Shown: piece after piece, positions 64,000 to 64,000 of the stretch
Layout: the number at the start of each line of letters is the position of its first letter
Numbering within the stretch: position 1 is the stretch's first letter
Assembly: GCA_016464825.1 (NCBI GenBank)
Contig: JAEKNQ010000057.1
Span: 1-64,000 of the forward strand
Reading direction: 5' to 3'
DNA length: 64,000 bases
DNA from: Candidatus Dormiibacter inghamiae
GTDB taxonomy: Bacteria > Chloroflexota > Dormibacteria > Dormibacterales > Dormibacteraceae
The notes under the pieces: generated by a model
Seen by the model: only the letters and a program-made list of their open reading frames with translations
Told to the model about the DNA's origin: nothing
Database searches by the model: none
Translations under genes and position numbers: made by a program

Positions 64000-64000
64000 G

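Overview
This is a high-GC bacterial chromosome segment with very tight gene packing. Stop/start overlaps of the ATGA, GTGA and TTGA type are common, as are GTG and TTG starts. WhiA, the uvrC-rapZ...whiA-gap-pgk-tpi...secG order, an M32 carboxypeptidase, ECF transport and IpdAB-like CoA-transferases suggest a monoderm lineage near Actinomycetota, Chloroflexota or Dormibacterota. That placement is inference; no rRNA gene is present to test it. I saw no tRNA, CRISPR array, phage or transposase gene.

Layout. 1-291: truncated copy of an interspersed repeat. 292-2128: small P-loop kinase and aroC. 2156-7367: acyl-CoA module (two CoA-transferase subunits, an Eis-type acetyltransferase, a crotonase, an aldehyde dehydrogenase). 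7478-9656: SRPBCC-MarR pair with a clear promoter/operator, a DksA-like zinc finger protein, a decayed erythromycin-esterase-like gene and an SCP2 protein. 9734-12930: metallo-hydrolase, DegV with a partner wHTH protein, bifunctional nuclease. 13066-17622: polA, mutM, PAP2 phosphatase, cutA. 17643-22571: a cobalamin riboswitch heading a DUF4430-like lipoprotein, ECF T, fused A and S components, and moeA. 22584-23256: VapBC. 23331-31530: metallo-hydrolase, uvrB, two hotdog thioesterases, uvrA, M32 carboxypeptidase.

31534-32446: repeat copy 2 and a mosaic pseudogene. 32472-35346: DUF4190 protein, uvrC and a RapZ homologue lacking the ATPase domain. 35343-41924: epimerase, TetR with a divergent membrane protein, DUF2332 protein, M24 peptidase, 2-oxoacid dehydrogenase E1 alpha/beta. 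41953-42223: repeat copy 3. 42309-49667: whiA, gap-pgk-tpiA-gpmA, sodA, secG and a peptide-binding lipoprotein. 49720-54949: SDR, aminotransferase, VOC protein, amidase, HhH glycosylase, proline-racemase family protein. 55003-63999: one long aromatic operon, trpE-G-D-C, an M29 aminopeptidase, trpF-B-A, aroH-type chorismate mutase and DAHP synthase.

The most interesting items are: (i) a roughly 235-270 bp element with 20-bp terminal inverted repeats and internal hairpins, one supported by a compensatory pair, present three times; (ii) a B12-riboswitch-controlled ECF transporter whose first gene is a transcobalamin-like lipoprotein, suggesting surface capture for a transporter class normally lacking one; (iii) a RapZ reduced to its C-terminal domain at a broken whiA locus; (iv) a 34-nt hairpin that fills the only gap of the trp operon; and (v) two genes whose conserved N-termini seem to need CTG (or another non-standard) start codons.
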